64,000 nt of DNA, taken from Novipirellula aureliae (GTDB lineage Bacteria; Planctomycetota; Planctomycetia; Pirellulales; Pirellulaceae). The DNA is taken from NCBI RefSeq assembly GCF_007860185.1, contig NZ_SJPY01000006.1, positions 845 to 64,844 on the forward strand, given 5' to 3'. The notes below the pieces were generated by a model. The model searched no databases, had not been told where the DNA came from, and was given only the letters and a program-made list of their open reading frames with translations. Every line of letters starts with the position of its first letter. Within the stretch, counting starts at the first letter, position 1. Shown piece after piece: positions 59,851 to 64,000 of this stretch. The position numbers were made by a program, and so were the translations under genes.

Positions 59851-61384
59851 GACTGTCCCCGATTAAATCCGCCGAGAGCTTTCCGAGGTAGGTTTCGAGT
59901 TGTGTTTGTGAGGCTTCGCCGGATGCAAATTTTGCAAACCCCAGTGAGGCACCGAGATCCTCTGCATCGCGAAGTCCGATCGTGGTCAACGAACCGCCCA
60001 GCGGTTTCGGCGAAAAGTGATCTGGATCGAACACGGGATTGGCATGAATAAAGGCGATCGGGTGGGTTCGTGAAAGCCGCTTACGGTAAGCGTGAACGAT
60101 CTGGGCCACGGCATCGGCCGGTGCATTCTCGTAACCGTCGGAAACAATGATGATGTTGTCGGGTTGCCACTCGATCGCCGCGAGAAGCGGCGATCCCAAA
60201 TCGGTTTGCCCACCGGCTTCGACCAAGAGCACATGATCGTGTGCCGCCACCGCAGTCGAGTCGTCGATACGAGACGGCGACCAAAACGACCGCATCTCGT
60301 TCGCACTGGCGGCCAGCAGGTAGTGGACGGCGACGGCGACTGCCAACGGCCGCCGTCGTCGTTCTCGCGATCCCCACGTCGATCGACTGCGGTCCAAAAC
60401 CGCAGCGACCTTGCCGATGTTCAGAGGTCGTTTTCGCAATGCTTTTTCCGCCGCCGCATTCAATGCGTCATGTAGTTCCGCCACCCGATTGCGGCGTTGC
60501 TCGATCGGTAAACCGATCACATACGTCGCTAGCTTGGTGAGCGGTGTGCGAGACATATCGCTGATCGGCTTTTCAATGCCAACTCGTTCGGCAGTCGACT
60601 GCATACGCTGCTTTTCAGCATGCGTCATCTGCGGTTCGATTTTCCGCAAGAACTCTAGCCTGGGAATTTCGTGACGCGATGCGAATCCCTCCGCGACCGA
60701 GTAAGGCAATTCGTAAACCGCTTGCTTGGAATAATGAGCACGCAAGAACGAATCGAACAAAGGCGTCTCAAAGTGTTTTTGGTCCTTCAACCTAAACAAG
60801 AAATGTCCTATCTCTCGACCGAGGTCGAGATGGGCGTGACGAGCGGCGACACGAACTTTGGTTCGGTATTTCACGGCATCGAAAGCAGGATTGGATCGCC
60901 ATCTGAGATAGTCGCGAACGACCGCCCGGCTTCGTCGGTTGTTGATCTTGGCTTTACGCAAGCGTGCAAACAACGCAAAGACGCGATTGGCCGGTAACCC
61001 CCGCAGCGTCGCCGAAAGCAGTTTGCCCTCTTCATCACGTCCCGCCTTGTCCGTGGGGGCTCCCGCAGCGAGAAGATTCAACACCATGCGAGCCCGGTTG
61101 AAATCGTTCACTCCCGCCGCCAGCACACGCCGATAGACGGTGCGGTAGTTCGCCAGCACATAACGGTGCAGAAAGTCGATGGACACCTGCCCGCAACTTC
61201 GACTGGAGTAGTATTCCGTTTGCCCAGTCGCCGCGAAGCACGTATTGATGAACAGGATCAAATCTTCCCGCTCGCTCGCCTCTTTCTGAGCGGCGTACAA
61301 CTCATCACGGGTTTGCAAAGCGTTCTCCACAGTTGTAGGTGCTGTAAAAGAAAAGCGGCTCGTCCGGGGAATAACATGGGACAA
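59843..61384 (-). CDS. TROVE/Ro60-like protein with vWA domain (513 aa)
   Basis: N-terminal helical repeats (FINTCFAATGQTEYYSSRSC, LHRYVLANYRTVYRRVLAAG, MVLNLLAAGAPTDKA) resemble the TROVE-type ring, and a C-terminal vWA domain starts VAAVLDRSRSTWGSRERRRR (DxSxS MIDAS, here DRSRS). Then RRPLAVAVAVHYLLAASANE and NIIIVSDGYENAPADAVAQI (second MIDAS Asp). Such proteins bind misfolded or Y RNA. Coupled to the ARPP-2-like gene; RNA surveillance is an inference. Confidence 0.65.
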   Translation of the reverse strand: MSHVIPRTSRFSFTAPTTVENALQTRDELYAAQKEASEREDLILFINTCFAATGQTEYYSSRSCGQVSIDFLHRYVLANYRTVYRRVLAAGVNDFNRARMVLNLLAAGAPTDKAGRDEEGKLLSATLRGLPANRVFALFARLRKAKINNRRSRAVVRDYLRWRSNPAFDAVKYRTKVRVAARHAHLDLGREIGHFLFRLKDQKHFETPLFDSFLRAHYSKQAVYELPYSVAEGFASRHEIPRLEFLRKIEPQMTHAEKQRMQSTAERVGIEKPISDMSRTPLTKLATYVIGLPIEQRRNRVAELHDALNAAAEKALRKRPLNIGKVAAVLDRSRSTWGSRERRRRPLAVAVAVHYLLAASANEMRSFWSPSRIDDSTAVAAHDHVLLVEAGGQTDLGSPLLAAIEWQPDNIIIVSDGYENAPADAVAQIVHAYRKRLSRTHPIAFIHANPVFDPDHFSPKPLGGSLTTIGLRDAEDLGASLGFAKFASGEASQTQLETYLGKLSADLIGDSHV

Positions 61385-61660
61385 CGTGCTCTTCAGCTTC
61401 AGAGGCTAACGCGGAAGTTGCCCCAAAGTCCCACGGACGAACCAAGAACAATATACCAACTCCTAACAGAGAGCACCCACGTCAACCGAAAGGTTCACTG
61501 GGATGTCGCAAACGATTTGGCCATCGTGCCCATGGATCGACCGCCAATCATGGATGCGGTAATCGAAACGGCCGAACGCCTGGGTGGCTTGCTTCGATCG
61601 TATCGACGCGTGGCTTCCGGAATGCTGCGCTACCAGCGTTGATGCCTCAACGCAAGTTGG

Positions 61661-62353
61661 TCAATCTGATTCGCCGAGCATCCGGTTGGCGGCGTCTCTC
61701 GGGTCGATCGCCTCGGGTTCGGCCCGCCTGACGATGTACTTCAAGTAAAACGCGCGAACTAATTTTGTATCGCCGACGATTACGGTGTTTTCATTCCGGA
61801 CTTGGATCTCTTGTTGATCCTTACTGCAATAGATCTCGCTGTATTCCCTTAAGTCCAAGATCCGGAGCCCTTGCTCTTTTCCGTCGAAGGCACAGACATA
61901 GGCGATGCCTCGTTTGAGAAGCGGGGCCGTCAATAAGTCACCTTCTAGCTCAAACGGAACGATTTCCAGTGAATTGGTATTGATCGCGATCGCGAAAGGA
62001 GGTCCTGGGATCGAATCTCGCATCAAGTTGATCGCACCGGTGGTCGTGAATAGCGCGCGAGGAAAGTTGGGTTCGTCGTTCTCGCCAATTTCACCGTAAA
62101 GGATCTCGTACGATTCCTTGTCTTTCCATTCGATCCCCAACGGCAATCGATCGATGTAGAACAGCAATCGATAAACCTGTCTGTGTTGGTCCTTGATCGC
62201 GTTGACCCAACCGCCCTTACCATCGTCGTTGGGTCCTGGGTCGTACAGTTCTTTGAGCGTCGGGTTTCCCTCGATCAGTTTCTTGACGGCTTCGCGTCGG
62301 TTCTTCGCTTCAACATCGTTGCGAACGCTGGGCATTTGGTCTGATTCGTACAT
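61661..62353 (-). CDS. unknown protein (230 aa)
   Basis: ATG 62353 follows AAGGAAGCGTGCCG. Contains RREAVKKLIEGNPTLKELYD (helical), VYRLLFYIDRLPLGIEW and INLMRDSIPGPPFAIAINTN, and ends acidic. No signal peptide or membrane segment; looks like a soluble alpha/beta protein. No family recognised. The gap 61385-61660 to its left contains no gene. Confidence 0.6.
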   Translation of the reverse strand: MYESDQMPSVRNDVEAKNRREAVKKLIEGNPTLKELYDPGPNDDGKGGWVNAIKDQHRQVYRLLFYIDRLPLGIEWKDKESYEILYGEIGENDEPNFPRALFTTTGAINLMRDSIPGPPFAIAINTNSLEIVPFELEGDLLTAPLLKRGIAYVCAFDGKEQGLRILDLREYSEIYCSKDQQEIQVRNENTVIVGDTKLVRAFYLKYIVRRAEPEAIDPRDAANRMLGESD

Positions 62354-62668
62354 CGGCACGCTTCCTTAGCGACATGCGGCGACTTGAAGGCATTTCAGCC
62401 CGTTAGTATGTCACGCCGAACGCCGCTTGGTCAACGTCCCACCGCAATCGCGTCGCCACGCTGCATTTGCATGTCTATTTCTTTTGCATTTCCAACGCTT
62501 GTCTCGGTCGAATTCGATTGAGGACCTGCTGCACGGTGCGGGTATTTCGAACCGACTTTTTATCAACATCGCTGAGTTTGGGTTCGCTCTCGACCTAGAA
62601 TTCGACCGTACATGACAAAACAACCTCCGATTTTACCAACCTAAACGCTCGTTCGATTATTTTGACCC

Positions 62669-62827
62669 CACGGGCAAACCGCCGATCAATGGACCGGTTT
62701 CGCCAAATTGGTCCTCGACGCCGCCTACGAAGCGACGCTCTGCGCGGCAGTCATCAACGCCTCGAAGACCGGTAAGAATACCGTCTACCTCAGCAAAGCA
62801 AAACGCAAAAAGACAGCACCGAAGTAG
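62669..62827 (+). pseudogene. C-terminal gene remnant
   Basis: HGQTADQWTGFAKLVLDAAY, EATLCAAVINASKTGKNTV, then a basic tail and TAG at 62825. The residues look like a normal coding sequence (QWTGFAKLVLDAAYEATL... resembles the end of a conserved family), but no start is upstream, so only the 3' end of a gene remains. Confidence 0.45.
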
Positions 62828-62860
62828 CACGGCAATCCACAATTTGCAATTACATTTGCC

Positions 62861-62916
62861 GTAGTGGATCTTGTTAAAGATCCGTCGCAACAAGGATCTT
62901 TAACAAGATCCACTAC
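62861..62916. repeat. 23-bp-arm perfect palindrome
   Basis: The arms start with GTAGTGGATCTTG and are exact reverse complements (62861-62883 and 62894-62916), loop GTCGCAACAA. REP/MITE-like element of the sort scattered through planctomycete genomes. Not linked to any gene end. Confidence 0.85.
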
Positions 62917-63291
62917 CAAGGTTCCAACTGTCAATCCAATTGCAGTTTTGCTTCGCAATCTGCTTTTCCTGTTCATTGTTTTTTTCACGGCTTCCGCCGT
63001 CTTGCCCACCAAGCAATGAACCCTTTGCAATGTTCATTTTGCAATTTGCAATGATCTCGTCGGTGCCGGCGTTGGGGAAGCCGGAATTCCGTCAAAGTGG
63101 ATCGAAGGGATAGCTGAGTATCCCCGCAGCGTTCCATGGATGCGAACACTTGGCGAGCGTTAGCCCGGATTATTCACGAGCGTTCTGATTTAAGATCGTC
63201 TGGTAAGAGTTTGGGTGAGATTCGCTGGGGTAGGTGCTTTGGTGCTCGATCAGCGCGGACCGCCCCCTTACCCCCATTCAGAATTTCCCCC

Positions 63292-63396
63292 CCCCACTCC
63301 CCACTCCCCACTCCCCACTCCCCACTCCCCACTCCCCACTCCCAACTCCCAACTCCCAACTCCCAACTCCCAACTCCCAACTCCCAACTCCCAACT
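63292..63396. repeat. 15-unit 7-bp tandem array
   Basis: Seven units of CCCCACT (63292-63340) followed by eight of CCCAACT (63341-63396), without a break. Being 7 bp, all three frames stay open, giving false PTPHSQL-type frames. It lies about 105 bp before the next gene's start. Slippage-prone; copy number likely varies between strains. Confidence 0.9.
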
Positions 63397-63500
63397 CCCC
63401 CGCAACCGAACTCGTCTTTACGCCATACGAACTTCTCGATAAGCTTTCGATGGCAGAAGGCGGGATGCTTTCTGCATTTTGAACCAGGGAGGGTGCTAGC

Positions 63501-64000
63501 GTGTTACGTCGGCGATCAATTCGAACAAAACTTGTAGTCGCACTCGGCTTGTTGACCTCGATCGTTTTGCTGCTGGCTTTCAGTGGTTTTTGGGGGCTTT
63601 ACGGCTATCGAAGTCTGGCGAATTCGGTCAGCCAGCGGGCGGAGGAGATGCCCCATGCAAACGATTTGAATCGCTTGGCAGAGACGCTTCGCGACAGCAA
63701 CAGTCGCATGAACGACATGATTCTCAATGGCGGCATGATCGATGCCGGGCTATTGGATAATCCGATGTCGAAACTCGAACAATGTCGTTACGCACAAACG
63801 ATGTTCGACCTAAGGGTTCGCATCCAGCTCTACAGAGATGCGATTTCCGGAATCCATCAAGGATCCAATTTGTTGATCGATGCCGACCACCAACGCTTCA
63901 GTTTGGATAAGATCGACCAATCGGTTGCCGAACTTGTCGCCTTTCACCGGAGCCCTCGCAGCTTGGATTATAATGGCAAAAGCGAATTGTCGCGTCGGCT
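63501..64000 (+). CDS. membrane sensor protein, 5' part only (166 aa in the window)
   Basis: GTG 63501 follows AGGGAGGG by seven bases. A basic N-terminus (RRRSIRTKL) then one membrane segment VVALGLLTSIVLLLAFSGFW, and a periplasmic helical domain (SLANSVSQRAEEMPHANDLN, AETLRDSNSRMNDMILNGG) like the four-helix sensor domains of histidine kinases and chemoreceptors. The rest lies right of the window, so kinase versus receptor cannot be decided. Confidence 0.7.
   Translation, partial: MLRRRSIRTKLVVALGLLTSIVLLLAFSGFWGLYGYRSLANSVSQRAEEMPHANDLNRLAETLRDSNSRMNDMILNGGMIDAGLLDNPMSKLEQCRYAQTMFDLRVRIQLYRDAISGIHQGSNLLIDADHQRFSLDKIDQSVAELVAFHRSPRSLDYNGKSELSRR

Larger units (their letters stand above)
62354..63500. 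other. 1.15-kb gap with repeats and one gene remnant
   Basis: No complete gene. It holds a 53-codon remnant (62669-62827), a palindrome (62861-62916) and a heptamer array (63292-63396). Other frames here are low-complexity translations of these repeats. Confidence 0.7.

Noticed and set aside
63136-63537. 133-aa [14 protein letters not shown]-rich reading frames around the heptamer array
   Set aside because: They are translations of a 7-bp tandem repeat, open in all frames, with no RBS or domain.
1-64000. CRISPR array
   Set aside because: The repeats seen are short tandem units or palindromes without regularly spaced unique spacers; no cas gene was recognised.

Overview
The window looks like a chromosome segment of a planctomycete, most likely a Rhodopirellula-type member of the Pirellulaceae. 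The support is an ECF sigma factor / FecR-LamG pair beside a planctomycete-type cytochrome fragment, S46 and DUF885 peptidases, a heparinase II/III protein, a Tat-exported metallophosphatase, an ARPP-2-like / TROVE-vWA-like pair, and frequent GTG/TTG starts. Species cannot be fixed from the window alone.

Layout. (1) 1-5.6 kb: the 3' end of a ParE-like toxin, then a minus-strand phage-like replication/recombination module (zinc ribbon, RusA resolvase, DUF669 protein, AAA ATPase, two small proteins, a sigma-70-like factor, two large unknown proteins). (2) 5.6-8.9 kb: a promoter region with 34-bp repeats and a degenerate tRNA-Asn-like sequence, then a plus-strand cassette of small protein, DUF2924, large serine recombinase and HTH protein. 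(3) 9.0-14.75 kb: a second, compact five-gene cassette of serine recombinase, two ParB-like proteins and two proteins made almost only of HNH-associated FGSW-type repeats (9 + 3). Similar TGTGAACATGG-containing sequences flank it and may be its attachment sites. (4) 14.8-31.6 kb: an accessory island of nucleotide-, NAD- and ADP-ribose-type genes. It holds two diverged copies of one cassette (A, minus strand, 14.9-18.3 kb; B, plus strand, 24.8-29.4 kb) that share a 50-aa zinc ribbon, a 91-aa membrane protein, a HAD phosphatase, a MazG/PRA-PH-like protein and a 349-aa unknown (only a fragment in B). Between them are two SLOG proteins, two paralogous 200-aa proteins each beside a large unknown gene, and a NADAR protein. 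One pair is bounded by perfect 20-bp inverted repeats (21527-23992). A frameshifted KptA follows. (5) 31.8-36.5 kb: ordinary and decaying chromosomal genes (YdjM-like hydrolase, membrane proteins, deleted EEP nuclease, alpha/beta hydrolase, dual-specificity phosphatase, GNAT, RAYT remnant). (6) 36.5-64 kb: core-like planctomycete genes with repeats and remnants between them, ending in a truncated sensor-type gene.

How the parts fit together. Regions 1-3 look like layered mobile DNA: a phage/integrative-element module plus two recombinase cassettes. The second is the best candidate for an under-described system, because recombinase, ParB-like proteins and repeat arrays lie in one overlapping operon, and the recombinase itself seems to carry a copy of the same repeat. 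Region 4 looks like a cargo or defence-type island with nucleotide-handling enzymes repeatedly recombined in it. Several genes (KptA, EEP, PSCyt1 cytochrome, OLD-like ATPase, RAYT) are broken, so the segment is turning over quickly.

No computation was run. Family calls are from motif recognition, and start choices rest on Shine-Dalgarno spacing and gene overlaps seen in the sequence.
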